Below are positions 17,785-26,847 of a stretch of 64,000 bases of DNA, in pieces. The position numbers and the translations under genes were made by a program. The notes under the pieces were generated by a model. The model saw only the letters and a list, made by a program, of their open reading frames with translations. It was not told the DNA's origin and ran no database searches. Source of the DNA: Bacillota bacterium (GTDB lineage Bacteria > Bacillota > Clostridia > Tissierellales > MES13); the NCBI GenBank assembly GCA_009711785.1, contig VENA01000017.1:1-64000 (forward strand). Reading direction: 5' to 3'. Position 1 is the stretch's first letter, and every line of letters starts with the position of its first letter.

Positions 17785-18177
17785 CTATGTTGTATCTTTA
17801 TTTTTAACCCTTTTGATTATCCAATAGACTGTAAAACCCAAACCATATGAAACAGCATCCCAGAAATCACCGGTGCTATCAATTATGAAAATTGGTGTAA
17901 TTAATTCCCAAAATATACTACACATGACTCCAATAAGAAGAATAATTTTAAGCTTTTTTATTTTATTATATTTACTAAAAAATAGAATAACATTTATTAA
18001 AGCCATGAACGAAATTCCACCTAAGAAATCATTATAATGACATCTGAGTAAATATCCTAAATATGGTATTTTTATTTTAAACTTTATTGCTTCATTAATA
18101 TAAAAAAGAATTGCAGATAATGAAATTAAAAAGAGATTTTGTTTATCATCTTCAGTAAATAAACTATATCTTATCAT
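17785..18177 (-). CDS. VanZ-like membrane protein (130 aa)
   Basis: Four to five hydrophobic segments, with a VanZ-like end (FWELITPIFIIDSTGDFWDAV then a glycine-containing helix). VanZ-type proteins are linked to glycopeptide or lipoglycopeptide tolerance, but most members have no assigned role. An upstream in-frame start at 18195 exists; ATG 18177 is preferred because it lies one base after the stop of the preceding 28-aa gene (TAA-A-ATG), indicating coupling. The family is tentative. Confidence 0.65.
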   Translation of the reverse strand: MIRYSLFTEDDKQNLFLISLSAILFYINEAIKFKIKIPYLGYLLRCHYNDFLGGISFMALINVILFFSKYNKIKKLKIILLIGVMCSIFWELITPIFIIDSTGDFWDAVSYGLGFTVYWIIKRVKNKDTT

Positions 18178-18178
18178 T

Positions 18179-18265
18179 TTAACCACATATTGCAAAAATC
18201 ACTAGAGCTACAAGAACTGCTCCTACAACTCCCCAAAATCCAAGACCATTATTGTTGTTACTCAT
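18179..18265 (-). CDS. 28-aa single-helix membrane peptide
   Basis: It encodes a short Asn-rich head (MSNNNNGLGF) and one hydrophobic helix ending in Cys-Gly. A strong ribosome-binding site (GGGGGAG, 8 nt before ATG) and a consensus promoter (18346-18375) make it a convincing gene despite its size. It resembles YjcZ-type tiny sporulation membrane peptides in plan only. It is translationally coupled to the VanZ-like gene. Confidence 0.65.
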   Translation of the reverse strand: MSNNNNGLGFWGVVGAVLVALVIFAICG

Positions 18266-18345
18266 ATACCTATCTCCCCCTAAACTATAATAAATATTTT
18301 TTAAATATATAGAATATTAATTTTTACATCCATGAAACTAAATAA

Positions 18346-18375
18346 ATTATATATCATTTCATGTAATTATGTCAA
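18346..18375 (-). promoter_or_regulatory. Sigma-A-type promoter for the 28-aa peptide/VanZ-like pair
   Basis: On the minus strand TTGACA (18375-18370) and TATAAT (18351-18346) are separated by 18 bp. Confidence 0.7.
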
Positions 18376-18450
18376 TTAAGTTATATTAAGGCATAAATGA
18401 CGATAAATTCAATTAATTTCAATACCTCCTATCATAAATAACTAAAAATT

Positions 18451-18512
18451 TATATTCTAAAGTCATTTCAAGCATTCTGACTTCGTTTACTAATAATAGT
18501 TTTACCTTATAA
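18451..18512 (-). pseudogene. short fragment matching the SsuA-like SBP gene
   Basis: About 60 bases align with 13661-13722 inside the intact SBP gene, sharing ATATTCTAAAGTCATTTCA and AATAATAGTTTTACCTT with scattered changes. It is far too short to function. The surrounding gap (18376-18670) otherwise shows nothing I can name. Confidence 0.7.
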
Positions 18513-18670
18513 AAAATTATTGAAAAATATACTCACAATGAGGAAAAAATATCTAACATTTAAAGCCAATATTTACAAAAAACAACAATGTGATAAAATA
18601 AAGATATTATATGTTACTATTAAACATTTAGAGATTTCTAATTAAATTTTTTAAAAAGGAGATATAATTT

Positions 18671-19183
18671 ATGTGGGGATTGGGCTCTATATTTTACTCT
18701 GTATTGATAGGAATACTAATATTACTAATTTTGCTTTTAACTATATCTAGTAAAAATAAAAAGATATTAAAATATGAGATAATAGTGTTTATTCCATTGA
18801 TAATATTTTCATCTTTTTATTTTTTTAATCGAGAATTTCAGTTAGAAATAAAGAGTTATTTATCTCCTAATAAAGAACATACTGTATTTTATGATAATGA
18901 AAAATTAAAGATTGAATTACCTGATAAATCAGTGTGGTTATTCAAAACACCTACTGATGTATATCATAGCAAATATAGTGTTAAATATTGCAAGAAATAT
19001 TTTGAGTACAATTTGAAAAAATTAAGAAAAGATAAGAAGATTAGCAACTATACTTATAATAATAAAGAGTCTTGTTATATAGTAACTATTAAACCTAAAA
19101 TTATATTTAAAATTAATTTCATTGAAAATCTAGATACTCGACGTTTTTCAATTACTGAGGTAGATGTTGATAAAAATAGATAA
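18671..19183 (+). CDS. membrane hypothetical protein (170 aa)
   Basis: Not recognised. Two adjacent hydrophobic segments (about 5-27 and 36-55) are followed by a basic, aromatic-rich domain of about 110 residues. A good ribosome-binding site (AAAAGGAG) precedes the ATG. After it, 19184-19520 is a decayed stretch; 19340-19443 reads as a short open segment (VQDILEKYSMANVKQHRWEA...) without a start, perhaps a remnant. Confidence 0.65.
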   Translation: MWGLGSIFYSVLIGILILLILLLTISSKNKKILKYEIIVFIPLIIFSSFYFFNREFQLEIKSYLSPNKEHTVFYDNEKLKIELPDKSVWLFKTPTDVYHSKYSVKYCKKYFEYNLKKLRKDKKISNYTYNNKESCYIVTIKPKIIFKINFIENLDTRRFSITEVDVDKNR

Positions 19184-19520
19184 TAAACTAATCACGAGTT
19201 GACTCAACTTTAATTAAATATAAGAATAGGAATTAATATAGAACAATTGAAAAAACGAGGTTATATTAAAGAGGATTTCATAAAAACAGAACTAATGATA
19301 TGGAAGTTGTTAAGAGCATAACAAACTTTTAAATGTAATAAGGTACAAGATATACTTGAAAAATATAGCATGGCAAATGTAAAACAACATAGATGGGAAG
19401 CTATAAGAAGCTTAAAACAGATAGATAGAATAGTAATACAGTAATAATACTAGAATCGTGACTTATATTAACGATAAAAATAAGTCTTATAAATATAAAA
19501 CTTGTAAAGGAATGTTTTGT

Positions 19521-19925
19521 ATGAGAAAAATCACAAAGATTTTAATAATGACTCTTTTAATTATATCAGTTTTATTTCTAAGGCATATCTATACCTATAG
19601 AACAATGGGTATTATTGAAGCTATAAGACCAAATGCTGATGAAATAAAAAGAGTAGAAATATTATTTAATAATGAGACTAAGATAATTAATAAAAAAGAT
19701 GATATAAACAAGTTACTAGAGTTTTTTGATAAGTACAAAATAAAAAAGGATAAAAATAATAAAGTAATAAGATTAAATGATGATATATATATGCTTAATA
19801 TTTTAAGTAATAATAATGCTAGCTACATAATTCCACAAAAAAATCAAATAACTATAGATGGATATAATTATAACATAGTAGATAATAATCTAGATATAAA
19901 TTATTTTGATAAATACTGGAAGTAA
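19521..19925 (+). CDS. membrane-anchored hypothetical protein (134 aa)
   Basis: Not recognised. One N-terminal anchor helix (ITKILIMTLLIISVLFL) is followed by a Lys/Asn/Ile-rich domain of about 110 residues. The start is placed at ATG 19521, directly before the signal-anchor and behind AAAGGA; the longer frame from 19458 adds a hydrophilic stretch without a ribosome-binding site. Confidence 0.65.
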   Translation: MRKITKILIMTLLIISVLFLRHIYTYRTMGIIEAIRPNADEIKRVEILFNNETKIINKKDDINKLLEFFDKYKIKKDKNNKVIRLNDDIYMLNILSNNNASYIIPQKNQITIDGYNYNIVDNNLDINYFDKYWK

Positions 19926-20185
19926 TTTATTTTTAGCAAAGCAACTAAATAATAACTATTTTGGTACAGTTTCAAAGGGAGAAACAATTCTTTGCTCAAA
20001 AGATTAGATAGATCATTTTTATAATAGAAAAATAAATAATTTCAGTTATAATTATATTTAACTTTCATTCTAGTAAACATACTTACCTTGAACATTATGC
20101 CTTTAATATAAATTTGTTTTAAGGATAACTTAATAAAAACCTCTAACATATAATAAATAGAGATAATATAAAGGAGGTTTTAAAA

Positions 20186-20440
20186 GTGTATAATGGATAT
20201 ATGAATATGCCAAATAATAATTATTATCCCATTCAAAATATATTATTAGTTGAACCCTACGTACTAGAAACGTTAAAAAGCATAATAGGTAAAAGAGTTA
20301 TAATTGATACAATAAGAGGTACAGTACAAGGAACCCTTGTAGATGTTAAACCTGATCATGTTGTGGTAAAAGAGTTCGAAGATGATCAACCAACATTTGT
20401 TCGGATTCAACAAATAGTTTTTGTAATGCCAATTAGATAG
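20186..20440 (+). CDS. DUF2642 / YuzF-like small protein (84 aa)
   Basis: A GTG start stands 8 nt after AAGGAGG. An Asn/Tyr-rich head (MYNGYMNMPNNNYYPIQ) is followed by a compact Sm-like beta domain (GKRVIIDTIRGTVQGTLVDV, VVVKEFEDDQPTFVRIQQIV), matching the DUF2642 group that includes Bacillus YuzF and spore-associated relatives. A spore-surface role is plausible but unproven. Confidence 0.65.
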   Translation: MYNGYMNMPNNNYYPIQNILLVEPYVLETLKSIIGKRVIIDTIRGTVQGTLVDVKPDHVVVKEFEDDQPTFVRIQQIVFVMPIR

Positions 20441-20514
20441 TTATATAAAAAAATATAATGAATAGTCTATTACGTTCATGATAACTTGCTTTAGATAAAT
20501 TCATAAAGTCCTTA

Positions 20515-20637
20515 TTGAGAGTTAGCTTATTCCCTACATCAACCTATTAATAGTAAGATGGTTCTGCTAACATTAATAAGGAGGGGAGAATATCTGATAG
20601 TAGTCCTTCTTAGTCAATTACTAAGAAGGATTTTTTA
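20515..20637 (+). ncRNA. structured leader ending in a terminator (unclassified)
   Basis: GTTAGC (20521-20526) can pair with GCTAAC about 45 nt later, enclosing AACC/GGTT; CTTATT can pair with AATAAG downstream. A clean terminator (20604-20637) follows, then a ribosome-binding site and a broken gene. The plan is that of an attenuating leader, but it matches no riboswitch or T-box core I know. Confidence 0.35.
20604..20637 (+). terminator. Rho-independent terminator before a broken gene
   Basis: A 10-bp stem TCCTTCTTAG/CTAAGAAGGA is followed by six Ts. Confidence 0.75.
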
Positions 20638-20660
20638 ATTTAAAAGGAGAGAAATATATT

Positions 20661-20989
20661 ATGTTTATGATATATAATATATAAAGAGAACTTAAATGCT
20701 TCATTACTATTTGATAATTTTGTGGCATTAAGTAAACAACTTAACAATGTTGAAGAAACTTTAGAAATGTATCGAGAGGATTTTAATGATAGTATAATTC
20801 AGGGTAAATTACAAAGGAAGAAAAGATAAGAAAAATTTCAAGTATTTTAGATAAGTATGGTCAAAACTTAAGTGATATGATATTTACTGAACATATAGGA
20901 GTATCAGGTATGTACAAACAAGAAATACTAGATAGAATTATGAATATAATTGATAATATCAATAAGGAAATTTCAAAAGAAGGTATTTA
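20661..20989 (+). pseudogene. frameshifted hypothetical gene
   Basis: An ATG at 20661 behind AAAAGGAG meets TAA after seven codons. In a second frame a coding-like stretch follows (KENLNASLLFDNFVALSKQL ... GKLQRKKR, stop), and in a third frame the remainder (KEEKIRKISSILDKYGQNLS ... NKEISKEGI, stop at 20987). Together they read as one alpha-helical protein of about 105 residues broken by two frameshifts. The family is unknown. A possible membrane fragment follows at 21002-21088 without a ribosome-binding site. Confidence 0.65.
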
Positions 20990-21149
20990 ATACATACAGT
21001 AATGTTCGTACTTACTTCTATTTTTTTATTAGCATATAAGTGTTATTTTTTCTCCATACCAATATTATTCACTAACAAAGCTATTTAAAAAGATATTGAT
21101 AAATTTTTAAAAAGATTAAAAGAGGCTTGCTAATAAGTGTTGTTTAAAG

Positions 21150-21188
21150 ATCCACTAGAATATTTATATTAATTCTAGTGGATTTTTA
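21150..21188 (+). terminator. Rho-independent terminator
   Basis: An 11-bp stem TCCACTAGAAT/ATTCTAGTGGA carries a T-rich tail and closes the decayed 20.6-21.1 kb stretch. Confidence 0.75.
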
Positions 21189-21283
21189 TTTGTTGTTATA
21201 GTTAGATATATACTTTCTTTGTATAGAAAAGTTTAACTTTGCATAATAATAACAATAAAGACGCTTTTTTGGAGGATGTTATT

Positions 21284-21616
21284 ATGGATTTTAATATTAA
21301 AATAGAAGGTAAAAATAAATATACGAGATATGGATATATAAAGGGAGAAATAGGGAAGTATAAGTGGTATGCCTTAGTACATAAAGAATCATTAAATAAT
21401 GGCATAGATCCAAATACTTTAGAAAAAGGAAAAGGGAAAATAACAAGGTTATGTGTTTATAAGGATGTAAATATAAATAGTGATACTCATATTAAAAGAT
21501 ATATATTTGCAAACTATAAAAGGGGTTGGGATGTATTAAGTAAAAATCATAAAGAATTGATTATACAGTTAGTTGAATATTTAGATAGAAGATATAATAT
21601 AGTTGTAATCAAATAA
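21284..21616 (+). CDS. hypothetical soluble protein (110 aa)
   Basis: The start at ATG 21284 is behind GGAGG; a frame from 21239 lacks a site. The product opens MDFNIKIEGKNKYTRYGYIK and contains KYKWYALVHKE and FANYKRGWDVLSKN, a small beta-strand-rich protein. It faintly recalls the uncharacterised DUF7678-type domain, which I cannot confirm. It is monocistronic with a weak terminator after it. Confidence 0.6.
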   Translation: MDFNIKIEGKNKYTRYGYIKGEIGKYKWYALVHKESLNNGIDPNTLEKGKGKITRLCVYKDVNINSDTHIKRYIFANYKRGWDVLSKNHKELIIQLVEYLDRRYNIVVIK

Positions 21617-21619
21617 TTG

Positions 21620-21657
21620 ACACCTTTCTTTTTTAAAAGTAAGGTGTTTAATTTTAT
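21620..21657 (+). terminator. weak terminator after the 110-aa gene
   Basis: A 7-bp stem ACACCTT/AAGGTGT is followed by an AT-rich tail. Confidence 0.5.
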
Positions 21658-21730
21658 GTTAGAAAATAAAGGATTTATTATTAATATATAGAATAGTTTA
21701 AACTAGAAATCATTATTTAAGAGGTGTAAA

Positions 21731-22270
21731 ATGAATATACCAAACTTTTTGACTACTATAAGATTTATACTAATTCCAATTTTTATTGCTATATTTTATT
21801 CGCCAATGAAAAATAATATAGTTATTGCTACATATATTTTTATATTAGCTGGCATAACAGATGTTTTAGATGGTTATATAGCACGTAAATATGATATGAT
21901 AACGAAATTTGGTACGGTTTTAGATCCTTTAGCAGATAAGCTAATGTTAATAACTGTGTTAATTTGTTTTACAGATGCAAATTTTCTACCTATTTGGGTT
22001 ATACTAGTTGTGGGACTAAAAGAAATAACTATGATATTAGGTGGGATATTTCTTTATTATTGTGGAGACAAAACTGTTATACCAGCAAATAAATATGGTA
22101 AGGTAGCTACAGTTTCCTTTTATATAGCAATACTTTCTATAGCGTTTCATTTAAATAAGATATTTAGTTATGCATTAATAATTTTAGCTGTTATAATTAC
22201 AATAATAGCTTTTATAAATTATGTAATAGGGTTTAATACTAAAAATAAAAATATTAATATTGACAAATAA
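21731..22270 (+). CDS. pgsA: CDP-diacylglycerol--glycerol-3-phosphate 3-phosphatidyltransferase
   Basis: A membrane enzyme of phosphatidylglycerol synthesis, 179 residues, joining CDP-diacylglycerol and glycerol 3-phosphate. The CDP-alcohol phosphotransferase motif DG(x2)AR(x8)G(x3)D(x3)D is complete in DVLDGYIARKYDMITKFGTVLDPLAD. It has about five transmembrane helices, the usual length. The ribosome-binding site is AAGAGGTG. The promoter of the valS unit overlaps its stop codon. Confidence 0.95.
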   Translation: MNIPNFLTTIRFILIPIFIAIFYSPMKNNIVIATYIFILAGITDVLDGYIARKYDMITKFGTVLDPLADKLMLITVLICFTDANFLPIWVILVVGLKEITMILGGIFLYYCGDKTVIPANKYGKVATVSFYIAILSIAFHLNKIFSYALIILAVIITIIAFINYVIGFNTKNKNINIDK

Positions 22271-22289
22271 GCTTATGTTTATGTATAAT
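22260..22289 (+). promoter_or_regulatory. Sigma-A-type promoter for the valS T-box unit, overlapping the pgsA stop
   Basis: TTGACA (22260-22265) and TATAAT (22284-22289) are both consensus with an 18-bp spacer. The -35 box lies inside the last codons of pgsA, whose stop is 22268-22270. Confidence 0.75.
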
Positions 22290-22299
22290 GATAAATAAT

Positions 22300-22541
22300 T
22301 AAAAATAAATAGGCATTGAAAGAGAGGAGTAGATGAAATCCTTTTAAGAGAATGAAACTTATAGCTGAGAGGTTTCTAAAGGCAATTTTATTGAAGGTAG
22401 CTCTGGAGCTTTCGGGCTGAAATTTTATTAGGCTCGAACGGATAAATCCGTTAACTATTAAGTGTCAGTCAGTGATGGCTGGAATTAAGGTGGTACCGCG
22501 ATATTTACTTTCGTCCTTTTTAGGATGAAAGTTTTTTTTAT
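22300..22541 (+). promoter_or_regulatory. T-box leader (tRNA-Val) of the valS operon
   Basis: The core AAGGTGGTACCGCG is at 22487-22500. The specifier codon GUA is at 22397-22399, five bases before GGAG, the same geometry as the trp and thr leaders here. A terminator (22507-22539) follows. Uncharged tRNA-Val(UAC) should promote readthrough into the small membrane ORF and valS. Confidence 0.93.
22507..22539 (+). terminator. T-box conditional terminator (valS)
   Basis: The stem ACTTTCGTCC/GGATGAAAGT is followed by eight Ts. Confidence 0.85.
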
Positions 22542-22554
22542 TTTAAATAGGGAA

Positions 22555-22737
22555 GTGATAACAATATATCAATTAGGAGGAATTGTTTTTATAATAAGTA
22601 CCATTGTCATGTTTGGATCTGACAAATTTTATAAGGCTGGTAAAATTAAAAACCTTAAAAACTTACTAATAATTAAGGTTTCAGCTTTATTAGTCTCTAT
22701 AGTAGCTGTATTACTTATGTTTTTTGGAAATAAATAA
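22555..22737 (+). CDS. small two-helix membrane protein between T-box and valS
   Basis: About 60 residues with two hydrophobic helices ([14 protein letters not shown] and [15 protein letters not shown]) joined by a basic loop ([13 protein letters not shown]). An ATG-like start further up lies inside the terminator, so GTG 22555 is chosen; its ribosome-binding site (AGGGAA) is close and weak. It lies 14 bp before valS and under the same T-box. The function is unknown. Confidence 0.6.
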   Translation: MITIYQLGGIVFIISTIVMFGSDKFYKAGKIKNLKNLLIIKVSALLVSIVAVLLMFFGNK

Positions 22738-22751
22738 TTGGGAGGGATAAA

Positions 22752-25400
22752 ATGACTGAAAACTTGTCAAAGACATATAATCCGAAGGAATTTGAAGACA
22801 AACTTTATAAGTATTGGAATGAAAATGGTTATTTTAAAGCTGATGTAAATGAGGATAAAGAACCATTTACAATTATGATGCCACCACCAAATGTTACTGG
22901 TAATCTTCATATGGGTCATGCTATTAATCATACTATCCAAGATATATTAATTAGATGGAAGAGAATGGAAGGGTACGAATCTCTTTGGTTACCAGGAACG
23001 GATCATGCTAGTATATCCACAGAAGCTAAAGTAGTTGCTAAAATACGCAATGAAGGAAAATCTAAGGATGATTTAGGTAGGGAAAAATTCTTAGATAAGG
23101 CTTGGGAATGGACAGAAGAATATGGTGGAAATATTAGAAAACAATTAAGAAAATTAGGAGTTTCATGTGATTGGTCTAAGGAAAGATTCACATTAGATGA
23201 AGGTCTTAGTAATGCTGTAGAAGAGGTATTTATTAGATTATATGAGAAAGGTTTAATTTATCGTGGAAATAGGATAATAAATTGGTGTCCAAATTGTGGA
23301 ACTGCTATATCCGATGCAGAAGTTGAGCATGAGGATGAAAAAGGTAAATTATGGCATATAAAATATCCATTTAAAGATAGTGATGAGTATGTGTCTATAG
23401 CAACTACAAGACCAGAAACAATGCTTGGAGATGTTGCAGTAGCAGTAAATCCTGAAGATGAAAGGTATGAAGGTTTAATAGGGAAAAAATTAATTTTACC
23501 ATTAGTTAATAGAGAAATACCTATAGTAGCTGATGATTATGTGGATATGGAGTTTGGAACTGGAGCAGTAAAAATAACACCAGCCCATGATCCTAACGAT
23601 TTTGAAATAGGATTAAGACATGACCTTGAGCAGTTAAAGATAATGAATGATGATGCTACAATAAGCTCTTTAGGTGGAGAATATGAAGGATTAGATAGAT
23701 ACGAAGCTAGAAAGAAAATTGTTAAAGATTTAGAAAATCAAGGCTATTTAGTAGAAATAGAAGATCATGATCATAGTGTAGGACATTGTGAAAGATGTAA
23801 TGAAACAATAGAACCTATTATATCTAAACAGTGGTTTGTTGATATGAAGCCTATTGCAGAGCCTGCAATTAAAGCCTATAAGGATGGGAAATTTAAATTT
23901 ATCCCTGAAAGATTCGGAAAAATTTACCTAAATTGGCTTGAAAATATAAGAGACTGGTGTATATCAAGACAATTATGGTGGGGCCATAGATTGCCAGTTT
24001 ATTATTGTAAAGATTGTAAAGAAGTAATAGTGTCAAAGGAAAAACCTGAAAAATGCAGTAAATGTGATAGTAATAATCTATATCAAGATCCTGATACTTT
24101 AGATACGTGGTTCTCATCTGCATTATGGCCATTTTCAACATTAGGTTGGCCAGAGGATACTAAAGAATTAGAGTATTTCTATCCTACAGATGTATTAGTT
24201 ACTGGATATGATATCATATTCTTCTGGGTAGTAAGAATGGTTTTCTCAGGATTAGAACATATGGGAGAAATTCCCTTTGAGAATGTATTTATAACAGGTC
24301 TTGTAAGAGATCCTAAGGGAAGAAAAATGAGTAAATCTTTAGGTAATGGCATTGATCCATTAGAAGTTATTGAAGAATATGGTTCAGATGCTTTAAGATT
24401 TTCCTTAGTTACTGGAAACACTCCAGGTAATGATATGAGATTCCATATGGAAAGGGTAGAAGCTAGTAGAAATTTTGCAAATAAACTATGGAATGCTTCT
24501 AGATTTGTAATTATGAATTTAGAAGAGGAAACTATTAAAGAAGATAAGGCTAAGAAATTATTAGAAAAAGAAGATAAATGGATTATATCAAGATTAAACA
24601 ATGTAGCGAAAGAGGCTACAGAAAATTTAAATAAATTTGAATTAGGTATGGCTGCACAGAAAATATATGATTTTATATGGAATGAATATTGCGATTGGTA
24701 TATTGAGATGGTAAAACCACGTCTTTATGGTGAAGATATCGAAAGTAAAAATACAGCAAGATATGTATTATTAAATGTATTAAAAGATACTTTAAAACTT
24801 CTACATCCATTTATGCCTTTTATTACAGAAGAAATATGGAATCATTTACCTGAAACAAAGGATAGTTTAATAATACAAAATTGGCCAAAATATACAGAAG
24901 AAAATAATTATAAAGTAGCTGAAGAAAATATAGATTTCATTATGGAAGCAATAAGAAATATAAGAAATATTAGAGCTGAAATGGATGTTATACCATCTAA
25001 GAAAGCTAAAGTTATATTTGTTACTCTAGATAATGATATTAAAGAGATTTTAAATAATGGAGATAGATATTTTAAAACATTAGCATCAGCATCTGAAATT
25101 GAAATTAAAGAAAATAAAGAAGGTATAGGTGAAGATGCAATGTCAGCTGTTGTTGACAAATGTGAAATATATTTACCATTAGAAGAGTTAGTAGATATAG
25201 AAAAGGAAATTGAAAGATTAGAAAAGGAAAGAAAAAGATTAGAAGGTGAATTAAAAAGGGTTAATGGGAAACTTTCTAATGAAGGATTTGTAAATAAAGC
25301 TCCAGAGCATATAGTAAAAGAGGAAAAAGATAAAAAAGAGAAATATCAAGATATGATGGATAAAGTATTAGAAAGACTAAAGAGTCTTAAAAATAAATAA
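22752..25400 (+). CDS. valS: valyl-tRNA synthetase
   Basis: A class I synthetase that charges tRNA-Val and edits mischarged threonine, 882 residues, the normal length. The HIGH motif reads HMGH in [16 protein letters not shown] (about residue 52-60); the KMSKS loop is [11 protein letters not shown] (about 525). A zinc-binding set CPNCG...CERC and a C-terminal coiled coil (from about residue 815, [20 protein letters not shown]) are present. The ribosome-binding site is GGGAGG. It is controlled by the Val T-box upstream and has a terminator downstream. Confidence 0.96.
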   Translation: MTENLSKTYNPKEFEDKLYKYWNENGYFKADVNEDKEPFTIMMPPPNVTGNLHMGHAINHTIQDILIRWKRMEGYESLWLPGTDHASISTEAKVVAKIRNEGKSKDDLGREKFLDKAWEWTEEYGGNIRKQLRKLGVSCDWSKERFTLDEGLSNAVEEVFIRLYEKGLIYRGNRIINWCPNCGTAISDAEVEHEDEKGKLWHIKYPFKDSDEYVSIATTRPETMLGDVAVAVNPEDERYEGLIGKKLILPLVNREIPIVADDYVDMEFGTGAVKITPAHDPNDFEIGLRHDLEQLKIMNDDATISSLGGEYEGLDRYEARKKIVKDLENQGYLVEIEDHDHSVGHCERCNETIEPIISKQWFVDMKPIAEPAIKAYKDGKFKFIPERFGKIYLNWLENIRDWCISRQLWWGHRLPVYYCKDCKEVIVSKEKPEKCSKCDSNNLYQDPDTLDTWFSSALWPFSTLGWPEDTKELEYFYPTDVLVTGYDIIFFWVVRMVFSGLEHMGEIPFENVFITGLVRDPKGRKMSKSLGNGIDPLEVIEEYGSDALRFSLVTGNTPGNDMRFHMERVEASRNFANKLWNASRFVIMNLEEETIKEDKAKKLLEKEDKWIISRLNNVAKEATENLNKFELGMAAQKIYDFIWNEYCDWYIEMVKPRLYGEDIESKNTARYVLLNVLKDTLKLLHPFMPFITEEIWNHLPETKDSLIIQNWPKYTEENNYKVAEENIDFIMEAIRNIRNIRAEMDVIPSKKAKVIFVTLDNDIKEILNNGDRYFKTLASASEIEIKENKEGIGEDAMSAVVDKCEIYLPLEELVDIEKEIERLEKERKRLEGELKRVNGKLSNEGFVNKAPEHIVKEEKDKKEKYQDMMDKVLERLKSLKNK

Positions 25401-25402
25401 AG

Positions 25403-25430
25403 AAAACGGCTGCATATGCAGTCGTTTTTC
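25403..25430 (+). terminator. Rho-independent terminator after valS
   Basis: AAAACGGCTGCAT/ATGCAGTCGTTTT is a 12-13 bp stem with a T run. Confidence 0.8.
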
Positions 25431-25492
25431 TTGTATTAACAAAGGGATAAGTATAAAATAGTAAATATGATATATATAAAGAGGTGAATATT

Positions 25493-26791
25493 ATGAATTA
25501 TAATGAGGCATTAGATTATATACACAGTACTGGTAAATTTGGCAGTAAATTAGGTTTAGATAATATAAAGGTATTACTAGACTTATTAGATAACCCCCAA
25601 AGGGATCTTGAATATATCCATGTAGCAGGGACTAATGGTAAAGGTTCAACGTCTTCTTTTATGTCAAATATATTAGCTAAAGAAGGATATAAAGTTGGAC
25701 TTTTCACATCACCATATTTAGAAAAATTTACAGAAAGAATAAGGATTAATGATAAATATATACCTATGAAAAGATTAGCACAATTAACAAAAGAGGTTAA
25801 AGATAATATAAAAAAAATGTTAGATATGGGCTATGCACATCCTACTGAATTTGAAATAGTAACTGCAATAGCTTTAAAGTATTATAGTGAAGAAAAAATA
25901 GACATAGTAATATTAGAAGTTGGACTAGGTGGTAGATATGATGCAACTAATGTAATAGAAAATTCTTTAGTTTCTGTATTAACTCCAATATCATATGACC
26001 ATATGAATGTTTTAGGAGATACCTTAGAGAAAATTGCCTGGGAAAAGGCTGGCATAATTAAAGAAAATAATTTAGTTGTTTCCTATCCCCAGGAAGTTGA
26101 AGCACAAAATGTTATAGAAAATATAGTTAAAGAAAAAAATGGAAAACTAGTGGTTTCACCATTAGAGAATATTAAAGTTAAAAACAATGATAGTTTTGGG
26201 AGTACTTTTGATTTTACATATAATGACTTTAAATTTAAAAATTTATCTATTAATCTTTTAGGATTTTATCAAATATATAATGCTTCTTTAGCATTAACTG
26301 TTTTATTAACATTAAAAGAAAAGGGATTAATTAAATTAAAAGAAAGTTCTATAAAAAAGGGATTAAAAAGTACAACTTGGAACGGTAGATTAGAGATAAT
26401 AAGTAAAAATCCTAATTTCTTAATCGATGGAGCCCATAATATAGAGGGGGCTAAAGGACTTAAAAAAACACTTTTAGAATCTTTAGAATATGATAGATTA
26501 ATCCTAGGAATTGCAATGCTTAAGGATAAGGATGTAGACAATGTTTTAAAAGAAATAATACCTTTGACAGATACAGTTATAGTTACAGAAGTTAAAGGAA
26601 ATCCTAGAGCATTAAAAGCAGAGGAATTAAAAGAGAAAATTAAAAAGTATAATAACAATTGTATTATTAAAAAGAATATAAACGAGGCAGTTGATGAATC
26701 TTTAAATCTTGTAAGTAGTAATGATTTAATAGTATTTTCTGGATCTTTATATTTAATTGGAGATGTTCGTACAATAATTAAGGGTAAATAG
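25493..26791 (+). CDS. folC: folylpolyglutamate synthase / dihydrofolate synthase
   Basis: A Mur-ligase-fold ATP-dependent enzyme that adds glutamate to folates, 432 residues. The P-loop is VAGTNGKGSTSSF (about 45), with the family segments GLFTSPYLEKFTERI, EVGLGGRYDATN and LIDGAHNIEGAKGL. The ATG at 25493 is 7 nt after AGAGGTG; GTG 25484 is part of that site. Clostridial folC commonly follows valS, as it does here. Confidence 0.94.
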   Translation: MNYNEALDYIHSTGKFGSKLGLDNIKVLLDLLDNPQRDLEYIHVAGTNGKGSTSSFMSNILAKEGYKVGLFTSPYLEKFTERIRINDKYIPMKRLAQLTKEVKDNIKKMLDMGYAHPTEFEIVTAIALKYYSEEKIDIVILEVGLGGRYDATNVIENSLVSVLTPISYDHMNVLGDTLEKIAWEKAGIIKENNLVVSYPQEVEAQNVIENIVKEKNGKLVVSPLENIKVKNNDSFGSTFDFTYNDFKFKNLSINLLGFYQIYNASLALTVLLTLKEKGLIKLKESSIKKGLKSTTWNGRLEIISKNPNFLIDGAHNIEGAKGLKKTLLESLEYDRLILGIAMLKDKDVDNVLKEIIPLTDTVIVTEVKGNPRALKAEELKEKIKKYNNNCIIKKNINEAVDESLNLVSSNDLIVFSGSLYLIGDVRTIIKGK

Positions 26792-26847
26792 TAATAGTTT
26801 TCTCTCTATTGAATAAACTAGTAATATATTTAATAGGGAGGATTGTT

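Noticed and set aside
20515..20640. A T-box or known riboswitch before the broken gene at 20.66 kb
   Set aside because: The T-box core (GGTGGTACCGCG-like) is absent and no purine, SAM, lysine, FMN, cobalamin, glycine or c-di-GMP core could be matched, so it is left unclassified.
10000..21700. A prophage or integrative element spanning the decaying block
   Set aside because: No integrase, transposase, phage structural gene, terminal direct repeat or tRNA attachment site was found; the block looks like decayed transport and hypothetical genes rather than one element.
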